Shown piece after piece: positions 1-9,167 of a stretch of DNA of 50,952 bases. The position numbers and the translations under genes are program-made. Within the stretch, counting starts at the first letter, position 1; every line of letters begins with the position of its first letter. Under the pieces are notes generated by a model, which made no database searches, had not been told where the DNA came from, and saw only the letters and a program-made list of their open reading frames with translations. Origin of the DNA: Hyphomicrobiales bacterium (GTDB taxonomy: Bacteria > Pseudomonadota > Alphaproteobacteria > Rhizobiales > Beijerinckiaceae); contig JAIXSM010000063.1 of assembly GCA_027484655.1 (NCBI GenBank), forward strand, positions 1 to 50,952, given 5' to 3'.

Positions 1-15
1 GACGCCCGCGGTCCA
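1..15 (-). repeat. Half-arm of the GGACCGCG palindromic repeat
   Basis: The first 15 bases are the reverse complement of the left arm of the dispersed palindrome seen complete at 222-278. The rest of the element lies outside the window or is lost. From here to 287 I see only repeat remnants and no gene. Confidence 0.55.
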
Positions 16-109
16 ACGAAGCGCGCATCTTCCAGCCGCGTCATGGCGGCGAAGGCAAGAACGTCCTTGCATCCACGGCCGGCCACACGCGCGATGTCTA
101 TCGAGCTTG

Positions 110-190
110 TCCCACATCCCCGGACGCCGAAGGCGATCCGGGGCCTAGGGGCCGTGCTTCAAGGCTGGATCCCGGGTTCGTGCTGCGCAC
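110..190 (-). repeat. REP-like repeat block, inverted copy of 20335-20413
   Basis: Read on the minus strand this block closely matches the stretch at 20335-20413, with the same order of motifs: a CCCGGG-containing segment, a GTGCTTC-type segment, and a CCCCGGATCG hairpin. The hairpin itself (117-145) is a near-perfect palindrome around a short loop. The two copies are inverted and about 20 kb apart. Confidence 0.65.
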
Positions 191-221
191 GCCCCGGGAA
201 TGTGGGCAGAGAGGCGCCTGC

Positions 222-278
222 TGGACCGCGAGCGTCCTCGCTCGCATCACGCCTGCGCGCGAGGACGCGCGCGGTCCA
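222..278. repeat. Complete 57-bp palindromic element
   Basis: The element starts TGGACCGCG and ends CGCGGTCCA. Two arms of about 25 bp, with two mismatches, flank a 7-base loop, so a transcript or single strand would fold into a long hairpin. Related copies occur at 9051, 20002, 20150, 21262 and 21539. It lies just beyond the stop of the alcohol dehydrogenase gene and could act as its 3' hairpin. No U-tract follows, so classic intrinsic termination is not shown. Confidence 0.7.
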
Positions 279-287
279 CATCCCCTG

Positions 288-1400
288 TCACCGCCACGGA
301 TCGATGGAGCAGTGAATCGAAGCCGGCTGCCCCTGCCCGCCGACCGTCATCAGCGCCTCGTGCGTTTGCGCCAGCGGGAAGACGTGCGTGCACATCTCAT
401 CGAGCGGGAACTTGCCCGAGGCGATGATCTGGATCGCCAGCTCCACGGCCTCCCATGAATGGCCGCGCACGCCCTTCACGGTCAAAAACTTCTTCACGAG
501 AATGTCCGTGTCGAACTCGGCCTTCTTGTCAGGGCTGCGCCCGCCGAGGATCACGCGCCCGCGCTTGCGCGCCAGCCGGATCGCGGCGATGGCCGCCGCA
601 GGCCCGCCCGATGAGCAGTCCATCACAAGGTCGGCCATCTCGCCGCCGGTAATGTCGGCCACGGTCTCGAACAGGTCTTCCTCGTCGATGTCGATGGTGT
701 GCGTGGCGCCAAGCGTGCGCGCCAGCGCCAGCCGCTTCTTGTCCTGCGGCGTCGACCTGCCCGTGACGATGACGATGGACGCCCCCGCCTCCCGCGCGGC
801 GACAGCGCACGCGAGCCCCTGCTGGCCCGGCCCCTGAATGACCACGGCCTCACCGATCTTCAGCCCGCCCTGCAGGCACGACCACTCGACGCCGTTGCCC
901 AGCGGCAGCGCCAGCGTGCCAAGACGCGCGGACACATGCGCGGGCATCTTGTGGAACACCGAGTTGCGGTGGAGATACTGATACTGCGAATAGCCGCCCC
1001 ACAACGATGGCGCGACGCTCACCGGCGTCGAGCCGAAGCGGATCGTGTCCGTGCGGTTGAGCGTGTCGGTCTCGTCGCACAGGCGAAAATCGCCGGTGCG
1101 GCAGAAGCGGCAGTGCCCGCAGGGCAGATATTCTTCCAGCGCGACGCGGTCGCCCTCCTTCACGCCAAAGCGCGCACCCGCATACTTGCCGATGCGGTCC
1201 ACCACGCCAACGGTTTCATGGCCGAGAATGAGCGGCCCGCGCGTGCGCGGATAGTTATTATACTGCGGCCAGTCGCTGCCGCAGATGCCGCACAGCTCAA
1301 CTTTCAGAAGCCCCGCATCCTCCTCGATGTCGGGAAAGGGAAACTCGCGCACTTCCGTTTCGCGGACCGCATAGGAAACCGCCGCAGATACTTTCGCCAC
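288..1400 (-). CDS. Zinc-binding alcohol dehydrogenase (MDR superfamily)
   Basis: This encodes 370 aa, normal for a medium-chain zinc dehydrogenase. CGICGSD near residues 37-43 and GHE at 60-62 supply catalytic-zinc ligands. Four cysteines at 94, 97, 100 and 108 match the structural-zinc lobe. A Rossmann turn GPGQQG lies near residue 195 for NAD(P). The family oxidises alcohols to carbonyls, or the reverse; the substrate cannot be read from sequence. It starts 12 bases after the stop of the upstream Rieske oxygenase gene and is surely co-transcribed, so it may act on an alcohol or cis-diol made by that oxygenase (inference). The conserved His that often follows GSD is absent here, replaced by a W-P-Q stretch. 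Confidence 0.9.
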   Translation of the reverse strand: MAKVSAAVSYAVRETEVREFPFPDIEEDAGLLKVELCGICGSDWPQYNNYPRTRGPLILGHETVGVVDRIGKYAGARFGVKEGDRVALEEYLPCGHCRFCRTGDFRLCDETDTLNRTDTIRFGSTPVSVAPSLWGGYSQYQYLHRNSVFHKMPAHVSARLGTLALPLGNGVEWSCLQGGLKIGEAVVIQGPGQQGLACAVAAREAGASIVIVTGRSTPQDKKRLALARTLGATHTIDIDEEDLFETVADITGGEMADLVMDCSSGGPAAAIAAIRLARKRGRVILGGRSPDKKAEFDTDILVKKFLTVKGVRGHSWEAVELAIQIIASGKFPLDEMCTHVFPLAQTHEALMTVGGQGQPASIHCSIDPWR

Positions 1401-1412
1401 GTCGCTCTCCCC

Positions 1413-2693
1413 TTAAATGCCGGTGTGCGGCACGCCCGGACGGGCGACGAGATCTTCCGCCTTCGTTTTCGCGAAGGGCTGATCCACCGGCAGCACGAAT
1501 GACGCCGAGCGCACCAGATGATGCTCGGGCAAAGCGCCGCGCGGCTCTGTACCCTTCATCAGCGCGTTAGCGGCCTTCTTCAGCAGCGCGCGCGCCATGA
1601 TGATGGCGTTGTCGGTGGAGACGAGATTCTCGCGCCCGCGATCAACAATCGGCCCCATGCTCTCCTGCAACGACGCATCCTGCATGGCGATGCCGTGAAC
1701 GCCTGAATACGTGCGCCCGGCCTTCTGGGCGGCGCGGTCCATCATGTAGTCGTTGTCCTTGTTGATGACGGGGCGGAACGTGCCGGGAACCGTCTCCACG
1801 TGAATGCCGCCACCATGGCGCATGGTGTGCAACTCGCTCGCACTCAGGGGCCGCGTGGGATGCCACGTGAACGACCACGCGATACAGGTCTCGTCATCCA
1901 TCGGCACCCACGCATGGCCGTTGAGCGCGTTGTCCCCATAAGGCGGGATCATCGTCCACCACGGCATGATCCACTGCGTGATGCGCCAGTAATACTGGCC
2001 GGCGTCAGCGTTGCGCCGCGCGCCGATAATCATGCCGCCGGGGCTTTCGACGAGTTCGAACTTCGGCGTCTTATCGCCCTGAAACTTTGCGCCCTTGGTG
2101 CCTTTGTGCAGTGGGTCGGTATGCAGCTCGCCGCTGTGCAGCCAGGAGACGTGCGAGGAATCGATGCCGCCTTCCATGGCCTGCAGCCAGTTGCACTCCT
2201 GCCAGCGCTTGGCGACGAGGCGTTGGCCTTCGGGCAGATCAAGCCACTCGAACGCCGGGAACTCGGGCTGCTTGTCCTTCGGCCCCATGTAGGTCCAGAT
2301 GATGCCGGCCTTCTCCACGCACGGATAGGACGTGAGCTTGATCTTCTGGCAGTAGCCGCTCTCCACGGGCTCGGAGGGCACCTCCACGCACTGGCCGTTC
2401 ACGTCGAATTTCCAGCCGTGGTACGGGCAGCGGATGCCGTTCTCCTCGTTGCGGCCGAACCACAACGACACGCCGCGATGGGCGCAGAACTCATCGATGA
2501 ACCCAACCTTGCCAGCGGTGTCGCGGAACGCGATCAGCCGCTCGCCGAGCAGCTTGACGCGGATGGGCGGGCAATCGGGCTCGGGGAGTTCTTCCGAGAT
2601 GAGGACCGGTATCCAGAACCGCCGCATGAGTTGCCCCATGGGCTCGCTGGCGCCCGTGCGCGTCACCAGGTCGTTATCTTCCTTGGTCAGCAT
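1413..2693 (-). CDS. Rieske 2Fe-2S aromatic ring-hydroxylating oxygenase, alpha-subunit type
   Basis: This encodes 426 aa. The N-terminal Rieske domain has C70-x-H72 and C89-x2-H92 as 2Fe-2S ligands. The mononuclear iron site follows as D178-x2-H181-x4-H186. The layout resembles the phthalate 4,5-dioxygenase / Rieske monooxygenase group, which use an electron from a separate reductase to activate O2. No reductase or ferredoxin gene is nearby, so electrons must come from elsewhere. The start at 2693 is chosen because GGAGG lies just upstream; an in-frame ATG at 2726 has no such site. It leads an operon with the alcohol dehydrogenase 12 bases downstream. Confidence 0.92.
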   Translation of the reverse strand: MLTKEDNDLVTRTGASEPMGQLMRRFWIPVLISEELPEPDCPPIRVKLLGERLIAFRDTAGKVGFIDEFCAHRGVSLWFGRNEENGIRCPYHGWKFDVNGQCVEVPSEPVESGYCQKIKLTSYPCVEKAGIIWTYMGPKDKQPEFPAFEWLDLPEGQRLVAKRWQECNWLQAMEGGIDSSHVSWLHSGELHTDPLHKGTKGAKFQGDKTPKFELVESPGGMIIGARRNADAGQYYWRITQWIMPWWTMIPPYGDNALNGHAWVPMDDETCIAWSFTWHPTRPLSASELHTMRHGGGIHVETVPGTFRPVINKDNDYMMDRAAQKAGRTYSGVHGIAMQDASLQESMGPIVDRGRENLVSTDNAIIMARALLKKAANALMKGTEPRGALPEHHLVRSASFVLPVDQPFAKTKAEDLVARPGVPHTGI

Positions 2694-2906
2694 GGTTTCC
2701 TCCAGAAGGGTCGGGCCGTGCGCCACGTTTATTGACGCTCCTTAAAGCCGCCGGGAGGCGTGCGCGTCAATCTGGATCAGGACGGGAAGCTCGCGCGCCC
2801 TCCCGAGCGCCATCCGTGTTCAGCCCGGTTGGATCGGCGACAGAATGGACTGGGCTGATGGGTGACCGGCGTCCTGGCGGCCGGAAACTCCGACATACCG
2901 ACGCAG

Positions 2907-3641
2907 TTACCCCAACCGCGCAAGGGCCGGGAACGTCTCAAGAATCCAGAACGAGAACGTCTGCATCGCGCCTGTCATGAAGGCGACGCCGGTGGCGATG
3001 AGCAGCACGCCGACGACCCGCTCCACCATGCGGAAGTTCTTCTTGAACTTGCTGATGAACCGCATGAACGGCTCAATGGCGAGGGCGGCGGCGAGGAAGG
3101 GGACGCCGAGGCCTGCGGAGTACGCAGCAAGGAGAATCGCGCCCCGCGTGGCGGTGTCCTCGCTGCCGGCGACCGTGAGAATCGCCGCCAGAATCGGTCC
3201 GATGCATGGCGTCCAGCCAAAGGCGAACGCGAGCCCCATCACGTAGGCGCCCCACAGGCCGACTGGCTTCTCCACCGTGACGCGCTTCTCGCGATAGAGA
3301 AACGCCAACCGCCATACGCCGAGAAAGTGCAGGCCCATGGCGATGATGGCGACCCCGGCGAGCGACGACAGCCAGCCGATGTGCGCGCGGATGACCTGCC
3401 CGAACACCGAGGCGGTCGCCCCCAGCGCCACGAAAACGGTGGAGAACCCCAGAACAAACAGAACTGCGGCCATCGCCACGTCGCGCTTCGCCCTGCGCTC
3501 GCCCACCTCCGCCAGTTCCTCGACGGTGGTTCCGGCGATGAACGTGAGATACGGCGGCACGAGCGGGAGCACGCACGGGCTCAGGAACGAGAGAAGCCCG
3601 GCGAAGACGGCGGCGGTGAGTGTCACATCGACCATAGCCAT
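2907..3641 (-). CDS. ccdA: Cytochrome c biogenesis protein CcdA family
   Basis: This encodes 244 aa, almost all hydrophobic, with about six membrane segments. SPCVLP near residues 21-26 and a matching TPCIGP in the second half hold the two cysteines that relay thiol electrons from cytoplasmic thioredoxin to the periplasm in CcdA/DsbD-type proteins. The family feeds haem-lyase and periplasmic disulfide reduction. The start at 3641 is preferred because GAGG precedes it and the protein begins directly before the first membrane helix. Translation from 3731 would add an Arg/Gly-rich stretch unlike the family. The 213 bases between this gene and the Rieske gene show no ORF and presumably hold the oxygenase promoter. 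Confidence 0.9.
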   Translation of the reverse strand: MAMVDVTLTAAVFAGLLSFLSPCVLPLVPPYLTFIAGTTVEELAEVGERRAKRDVAMAAVLFVLGFSTVFVALGATASVFGQVIRAHIGWLSSLAGVAIIAMGLHFLGVWRLAFLYREKRVTVEKPVGLWGAYVMGLAFAFGWTPCIGPILAAILTVAGSEDTATRGAILLAAYSAGLGVPFLAAALAIEPFMRFISKFKKNFRMVERVVGVLLIATGVAFMTGAMQTFSFWILETFPALARLG

Positions 3642-3857
3642 TAGATAGACCTCGCCGCGCCCGCGCGAAAGGCCGCATCCGGTCGCGCCCCCGCCGCCGG
3701 GATGGGCCGAGGTGCGGCTTGCGTGCAACACTTGCGCTCAAGATGCGCATGAACGTGACCTTCACCTTGCCTTGAGGGTGAACGCCCTGCTAACGCATGG
3801 CGCAGGTCAAGCGGCTTCGACCGCAGCCTGCCGAATTGCGAAACAGGGATACCAAAA

Positions 3858-4604
3858 ATGAAGAAGCTCCTCCTCTCCACTGCGGCCATTATGCTCGCCG
3901 CCCCGGCCCTCGCTGCGGATCTGCCGCGCCGCTCCCCGGCGGTTGCTCCTGCGCCGGTGTTCACGCAGGCGTTCTCCTGGCAGGGGTTCTATGTCGGCGC
4001 GCAGGTTGGTTATGTGTGGGGCGAGTCGGATGTGGTGTCTTTCTCCGCGACGCCTGCTCGCGTCGGCGGCGCGAACGTTGACGCCAATGGTTTCGTTGGC
4101 GGCCTGCACGCGGGTTACAACTGGCAGCGCGGTTCCCTCGTGTACGGCCTTGAGGCCGACATCGAGTACGCTGCTCTCGACGGTTCGGCCAACGTGCTTG
4201 AGGGCGCGACGGTCCTCGCTCGCGCGACAGTCGAGAGCCAGTTCCGCGGCTCGCTGCGCGCCCGCCTCGGCGTCGCTTTCGACCGCACCCTGCTTTACGT
4301 GACCGGCGGTCTGGCCCTCGGCCAGGTTGAAGGGGCTTTCGTGAATGGCGCGAACCGCGCGTCGGGCAGCGAAACGCAGTTCGGCTGGACCATTGGCGCC
4401 GGCGTTGAGTACGCCATCAGCAACAACTGGTCGGCGCGCGCCGAGTATCGCTACACCGACCTCGGGGACTTCAACGTCGCCACGCCGACAGCCGTTGTTA
4501 CTGGCGCCGCCCGGTCGAACATCGACACCACGGACCACTCGGTCCGCGTCGGTCTGTCCTACCGCTTCGGCGGTCCGGCTCGCCCGGTCGTCGCCCGCTA
4601 CTGA
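3858..4604 (+). CDS. Outer-membrane beta-barrel protein, Omp25/opacity type (paralogue 1)
   Basis: This encodes 248 aa. The N-terminus is a clear signal peptide with a lysine pair, hydrophobic core and cleavage after an A-L-A-A type site near residue 19. A proline/alanine linker follows, then alternating strands with repeated G-x-Y-V-G and aromatic residues. The chain ends in R-Y, the C-terminal aromatic signature recognised by the BAM complex. The family is an eight-stranded porin-like barrel abundant in Rhizobiales (Omp25, Omp31, RopB). The protein is clearly paralogous to the next gene and to 45793-46590. An intrinsic terminator at 4632 separates it from the next gene, so the pair have independent expression. 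Confidence 0.9.
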   Translation: MKKLLLSTAAIMLAAPALAADLPRRSPAVAPAPVFTQAFSWQGFYVGAQVGYVWGESDVVSFSATPARVGGANVDANGFVGGLHAGYNWQRGSLVYGLEADIEYAALDGSANVLEGATVLARATVESQFRGSLRARLGVAFDRTLLYVTGGLALGQVEGAFVNGANRASGSETQFGWTIGAGVEYAISNNWSARAEYRYTDLGDFNVATPTAVVTGAARSNIDTTDHSVRVGLSYRFGGPARPVVARY

Positions 4605-4631
4605 TTGGCGCCCGTTCACGTCAAGATACGA

Positions 4632-4656
4632 GGCCCGGCGACGCGCCGGGCCTTTT
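4632..4656 (+). terminator. Intrinsic terminator after porin paralogue 1
   Basis: A GC-rich stem GGCCCGGCG/CGCCGGGCC with a two-base-plus loop is followed directly by five T's. Confidence 0.9.
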
Positions 4657-4766
4657 TGCGTCATGGTTTATGAAACCTGCAACGGAATGCGCGGGATTAA
4701 CCATTTTTTCAGTCAAGCCCAAGTAAGACTCCCTTGTCTCATCTTTTCAGGCACGGGATTTTGCAT

Positions 4767-5582
4767 ATGAAAAAGCTTCTCCTCACCACCACGGTCGCGA
4801 TGCTGGCCGCTCCGGCGATTGCCGCCGACCTGCCGAGCCGCGCCGCGCCCCCGCCGCCGGCTCCGATTGCGGCGCCGTCGGCCGCCCGCACAGTGACTGT
4901 GCTTCCCACGTTTACCTGGAGCGGCTTTTACGCCGGCGTTCAGGGCGGCTACGCGTTCGGCGCTGGCGACGGCCAGCTCACCGAAACCACGTCGGCCGCG
5001 ACCCCCGTGATCTCCAGCTTCGACCGCTCGATCAAGCCGCGCGGCTTCCTCGGCGGCCTCCATGCTGGCTATAACTTCCAGAGCGGCGGCTACGTATACG
5101 GCCTTGAGGCTGACGCCGAGTACGCGATGGTCGATGGCTCGCTGTCGTCGGCGACGTCTGCGACCGCGACGACCGTCGGCCGCTTCAGCGCCGAGCAGGA
5201 TTTCCGCGGCTCGCTGCGCGCCCGCTTCGGCCTCGCCTACGACGGCATCCTGATCTACGTCACCGGCGGCGCGGCCGCCGCGCGAATCGAGGCGACCTAC
5301 GCGGCTGCCGGACGCGCCTCGAAGAACGACGTGCTGATCGGCTGGACCGCTGGCGCCGGCGTCGAATACGCCCTGTGGAGCAACTGGTCGGCCCGCGCCG
5401 AGTATCGCTACACCAACTTCGGCGATCAGAGCGTCTCGTTCCCCGGGACGACTGTCGTGGCCGGCAACACCAGCAGCTACAAGTGGTCGGTGGACCATAC
5501 CGAGCACGCCGTGCGGGCCGGCCTTACCTACCGCTTCGGCGGCGAATCGTCCGGCGCCCGGCCGATTTTCGCCCGTTACTGA
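4767..5582 (+). CDS. Outer-membrane beta-barrel protein, Omp25/opacity type (paralogue 2)
   Basis: This encodes 271 aa with the same plan as the preceding gene: a Lys-Lys signal peptide, a Pro/Ala-rich linker, W-S-G-F-Y as the first strand, a GFLGGLHAGYN motif shared almost word for word with paralogue 1, and a terminal A-R-Y. The start at 4767 gives a proper signal peptide. An upstream in-frame ATG at 4734 would place eleven polar residues before it. The linker between signal and barrel is longer than in paralogue 1. The tandem copies probably arose by duplication and divergence. Confidence 0.9.
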   Translation: MKKLLLTTTVAMLAAPAIAADLPSRAAPPPPAPIAAPSAARTVTVLPTFTWSGFYAGVQGGYAFGAGDGQLTETTSAATPVISSFDRSIKPRGFLGGLHAGYNFQSGGYVYGLEADAEYAMVDGSLSSATSATATTVGRFSAEQDFRGSLRARFGLAYDGILIYVTGGAAAARIEATYAAAGRASKNDVLIGWTAGAGVEYALWSNWSARAEYRYTNFGDQSVSFPGTTVVAGNTSSYKWSVDHTEHAVRAGLTYRFGGESSGARPIFARY

Positions 5583-5612
5583 CCCCGCATACCTCCTTCA
5601 AATCCGCGGCAA

Positions 5613-5640
5613 ACGTCCGACCGAAAGGCCGGACGTTTTT
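5613..5640 (+). terminator. Intrinsic terminator after porin paralogue 2
   Basis: A ten-base-pair stem with one mismatch, ACGTCCG/CGGACGT outside a GAAA loop, runs into a T-tract. It also sits at the 3' end of the convergent MFS gene. Confidence 0.88.
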
Positions 5641-5644
5641 CGTT

Positions 5645-6901
5645 TCATGGCTCGCCAGCGGGTTTGCGCATGGCCAGCCAGAAGGCGACCGTTCCGACGG
5701 CGATCAGCGCAAACAGGATCCAGAGAACCGGATCATAGGATCCGAACCCCTCCCTCATGATGGCGACGGTCACCGGCGCCATGGTGCGCGGCAGGATGCA
5801 GACCGTCGTCAGCGCCCCGGCGATGGCGCCGTAGCCTCGCGTGCCGAAAATCTCCACGATTGCCGTCTGCCGCACGATCATGATGACGCCCGCGGCCATG
5901 CCGTAAACAACCGCATAGAACACGAGCCCCCACAGGCCCATGGGCGCGAGCACGATCAGGCTGAGAATGCCGAGGCCGAAAAACGGAAAGGCGATTCGGC
6001 CCGACTTGCGAGCGCTCGCCGCCGGGTCGAGCACGTAGAGCGCGAGGCGGCCCACAACGGCGGCGGGACCGCCAAAGGCGAACACCGCGACGGCGACCTC
6101 GTGCGCTACGCCGCGCTCCTGCATCATTGGCAGAAAATGGATCAGGATCGCTGTGATGACGAACCAGTGGACCGAGCAGGCGACCGCCAGCAACCAGAAC
6201 GCGGGGGTGCGCAGCGCCGAACGCAAGGGCGAGGCGCCCCCCATGGGCGCGGAGGGCGCCCTGCCCTCCGCAAGCGCCTCGCGCCGGCGCGCGAATTCTG
6301 CGGTCCGGCTGCCGACGGTGCCGCGCAACACCACCAGATAGACGAGCGTCGGCCCGACGAGCTGAGCCACCGCAAGGGCCATGAGACCGGTGCGCCACCC
6401 CCACACGGTCACCGCAAGGCTCGCAAACGGCACCACCGCAACGGAAGACAACCCCGACAGAATCGCCACCCACGTGAGCCCGCGGCGGAAATCGCGCACA
6501 TTGGCGGTCAGCGCGGCGGCGGCCACGTTGTTCAGGCACATGGATTGCGCGAACCCGATGGCGATCCAGATCGCGTAAAAGCTCCACAATGTTTCGACAC
6601 GCGACCACGCCGCCAGCAGCACCGCCGCCAGGGTTGATCCCAGCGCCATGGCGAGGCGGCCGCCATGCCGGTCCACCCAATGGCCCACCGGGATGCCGAA
6701 CAGGTCCGCGCAGAACAGTCCGATGGTGAAAGCCAGCGTAATCTGCGTGCCCGACCAGCCAAGCTCGGCCTGCATCGGGCCGACAAACAGCGAAAACGAG
6801 TGAAAAAGGACGCCGAACGTCAGGATCTGCCCGGCGGCCACGCCGAAGACGATCATGTTGTCGCTGGGCTTGTGCGGCGCAGAACGAGCGTCGGCTTTCA
6901 T
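5645..6901 (-). CDS. MFS transporter (monocarboxylate/oxalate-type 12-TM carrier)
   Basis: This encodes 418 aa with about twelve hydrophobic segments and a basic loop G-H-W-V-D-R-x-G-G between TM2 and TM3, the major-facilitator motif A. The overall look (long N-terminal half, [12 protein letters not shown] after TM1) is that of the MCT/oxalate-formate antiporter group that moves organic acids by proton coupling. The substrate is unknown. It is convergent with the porin genes and divergent from rpe, with its start about 108 bases from the rpe start. The 3' end almost touches the porin terminator. Confidence 0.88.
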   Translation of the reverse strand: MKADARSAPHKPSDNMIVFGVAAGQILTFGVLFHSFSLFVGPMQAELGWSGTQITLAFTIGLFCADLFGIPVGHWVDRHGGRLAMALGSTLAAVLLAAWSRVETLWSFYAIWIAIGFAQSMCLNNVAAAALTANVRDFRRGLTWVAILSGLSSVAVVPFASLAVTVWGWRTGLMALAVAQLVGPTLVYLVVLRGTVGSRTAEFARRREALAEGRAPSAPMGGASPLRSALRTPAFWLLAVACSVHWFVITAILIHFLPMMQERGVAHEVAVAVFAFGGPAAVVGRLALYVLDPAASARKSGRIAFPFFGLGILSLIVLAPMGLWGLVFYAVVYGMAAGVIMIVRQTAIVEIFGTRGYGAIAGALTTVCILPRTMAPVTVAIMREGFGSYDPVLWILFALIAVGTVAFWLAMRKPAGEP

Positions 6902-7009
6902 GACGCCACCTTAAGCCAGAGGCAGGCCAGACCATCAAGCCGTCGGGCGCATGGGAGCCCCGCGCCTGCCGCATGGACTCTCCTGCAAGCCCATGATACC
7001 GGCCCGCTC

Positions 7010-7690
7010 ATGCGACCACTCCAGATTTGCCCCTCCATCCTGTCCGCCGACTTCGCCGCGCTCGGAGAGGACGTCCGCGCTGTGATGGCCGCGGGCGGCG
7101 ACATTGTGCACGTGGACATCATGGATGGCCACTTCGTGCCGAACATCTCCTTCGGACCGGATGTGATGAAATCCATCCGCAAGGTGACGGACAAGGTTTT
7201 TGACGTTCACCTGATGATCTCGCCGGTGGACCCCTACATCGAGGCGTTCGCCCGCGGCGGCGCCGATGTCATCACTGTTCACGCGGAGGCGGGTCCGCAC
7301 CTGCACCGCTCGCTGCAAGCGATCCGCGCACTGGGCAAGCGCGCCGGCGTGTCGCTCAATCCCGCCACGCCTGAAAGCGTGCTGGAGTACGTGATGGACG
7401 ACGTGGACCTGATCCTCGTCATGACCGTGAACCCCGGCTTCGGCGGGCAGAAGTTCATCCCCTCCGGCCTCGAAAAGCTGCGCCGCATCCGACAGATGAT
7501 CGGCGACCGCCCGATTGATCTCGAGGTTGATGGCGGCGTGACGGCGGATAACGCGGGCGCCATCGCGGCCGCCGGCGCCAACTGGCTCGTTGCGGGCTCC
7601 GCCGTGTTCAAGGGCGGCCCGTCGGCCTACGCTTCCAACATCGAGGCCATCCGTCGCGCCGCGCTCGCTGCTCGCGGCGAACTGGTTTGA
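7010..7690 (+). CDS. rpe: Ribulose-phosphate 3-epimerase
   Basis: This encodes 226 aa, the usual length. It interconverts D-ribulose 5-phosphate and D-xylulose 5-phosphate in the pentose phosphate and Calvin cycles. The TIM-barrel signatures are all visible: CPSILSADF at the N-terminus, [12 protein letters not shown] with the metal-binding His/Asp, [12 protein letters not shown] for the phosphate loop, and EVDGGV near residue 170. The start at 7010 gives the canonical N-terminus; the open frame extends further upstream but with low-complexity sequence. The only CDS on the same strand downstream is purB, 40 bases away. Confidence 0.95.
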   Translation: MRPLQICPSILSADFAALGEDVRAVMAAGGDIVHVDIMDGHFVPNISFGPDVMKSIRKVTDKVFDVHLMISPVDPYIEAFARGGADVITVHAEAGPHLHRSLQAIRALGKRAGVSLNPATPESVLEYVMDDVDLILVMTVNPGFGGQKFIPSGLEKLRRIRQMIGDRPIDLEVDGGVTADNAGAIAAAGANWLVAGSAVFKGGPSAYASNIEAIRRAALAARGELV

Positions 7691-7730
7691 CCTTTCCCTC
7701 TACGGCCTCCCGCGAGGCGGAGACGATACG

Positions 7731-9038
7731 ATGATCCCGCGCTATTCCCGCCCCGAGATGGTCAAGATCTGGGATCCGCAGACGCGGTTCCGCATCTGGT
7801 TCGAGATCGAGGCGCACGCCTGCGACGCCCTGGCCGAGATCGGCGTGATCCCGAAGGAGAGCGCGAAGGCCATCTGGGAGCGCGCGGGCCACGTCACGTT
7901 CAATGTGGACCGGATCGACGAGATCGAGCGCGTCACCAAGCACGACGTGATCGCGTTCCTCACGCATCTGGCGGAGTTCATCGGCGCGGACTCACGCTTC
8001 GTGCATCAAGGCATGACGTCGTCAGACGTGCTCGACACGTGCCTGGCCGTGCAGCTCATGCGCGCCGCAGACATTCTCATAGCCGATGTGGACGCGCTGC
8101 TCGCCGCCATTCGCCGCCGCGCGTTCGAGCACAAGATGACGCCCAGCATCGGCCGTTCCCACGGCATCCACGCGGAGCCGGTGACGTTTGGCCTGAAGAT
8201 GGCGCAGGCGTTCGCGGAGTTCACCCGCTGCCGCGCGCGCCTTGTCGCCGCGCGCGAGGAAATCGCCACCTGCGCGATTTCAGGCGCAGTCGGCACGTTC
8301 GCCAACATCGACCCGCGCGTGGAAGAACACGTGGCCGGGAAGATGGGCCTGAAGCCGGAGCCCGTCTCGACGCAGGTCATTCCGCGCGACCGGCACGCGA
8401 TGTTCTTCGCGACCCTTGGCGTGGTCGCTTCGTCCATCGAGCGGCTGGCGACGGAAATCCGGCACTTGCAGCGCACGGAGGTGCTGGAGGCGGAGGAGTT
8501 CTTCTCCGAGGGGCAGAAAGGCTCCTCGGCGATGCCGCACAAGCGCAATCCCGTACTCACCGAGAACCTCACTGGCCTTGCGCGTCTCGTGCGCGGGATG
8601 GTGACGCCGGCGCTGGAGAACGTGGCGCTCTGGCACGAGCGCGACATCTCGCATTCGTCGGTGGAGCGCATGATCGGCCCCGACGCAACAGTGACGCTGG
8701 ACTTTGCGCTGGCGCGCCTGACAGGCGTGATCGAGAAGCTGATCGTCTATCCCGCCAACATGCAGAAGAATCTGGATCGGCTGGGCGGCCTTATCCATTC
8801 CCAGCGCGTGCTCCTCGCCCTCACCCAGAAGGGGCTCTCGCGCGAGGATTCCTACGCCTGCGTGCAGCGCAACGCGATGCCGGTGTGGCGCGGCGAGGGC
8901 GACTTCCTCACGCTGCTGAAGGCCGACAAGGACGTTTCAGCAAAGCTTTCCGACGCCGAGTTGGAGGAGTTGTTCGACCTCGGCTACCACCTCAAGCACG
9001 TGGATACGATCTTCCACCGGGTGTTCGGCGAGGCGTGA
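7731..9038 (+). CDS. purB: Adenylosuccinate lyase
   Basis: This encodes 435 aa. It removes fumarate from SAICAR and adenylosuccinate, two steps of purine synthesis. The fumarase/aspartase signature GSSAMPHKRNP lies near residues 263-273 and carries the flexible catalytic-serine loop. SIGRSHGIHAEP and QGMTSSDVLDT supply the other conserved catalytic and substrate segments. The protein begins MIPRYSRPEM, as in the bacterial short PurB group, after a GAGGCGGAGA ribosome site. It is followed by a half-copy of the palindromic repeat and a GC hairpin. Confidence 0.95.
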   Translation: MIPRYSRPEMVKIWDPQTRFRIWFEIEAHACDALAEIGVIPKESAKAIWERAGHVTFNVDRIDEIERVTKHDVIAFLTHLAEFIGADSRFVHQGMTSSDVLDTCLAVQLMRAADILIADVDALLAAIRRRAFEHKMTPSIGRSHGIHAEPVTFGLKMAQAFAEFTRCRARLVAAREEIATCAISGAVGTFANIDPRVEEHVAGKMGLKPEPVSTQVIPRDRHAMFFATLGVVASSIERLATEIRHLQRTEVLEAEEFFSEGQKGSSAMPHKRNPVLTENLTGLARLVRGMVTPALENVALWHERDISHSSVERMIGPDATVTLDFALARLTGVIEKLIVYPANMQKNLDRLGGLIHSQRVLLALTQKGLSREDSYACVQRNAMPVWRGEGDFLTLLKADKDVSAKLSDAELEELFDLGYHLKHVDTIFHRVFGEA

Positions 9039-9050
9039 GCGAACGTGGCC

Positions 9051-9075
9051 TGGACCGCGCGCGTCCTCGCGCGCA
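9051..9075 (+). repeat. Single arm of the GGACCGCG palindromic repeat
   Basis: The 25 bases match the left arm of the complete element at 222-278. The right arm is missing. A different inverted repeat (about 9081-9113, CGCCCTC/GAGGGCG) follows at once, so this 3' tail of purB is a composite of repeat pieces. Confidence 0.6.
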
Positions 9076-9167
9076 GCAAACCGCCCTCACCCGACGTTCG
9101 TTGGGCGAGGGCGTCGTCATGCTGCGCAACTGTTGACCCGCCGCGCCGTTTGGGCGATCCCATATCC

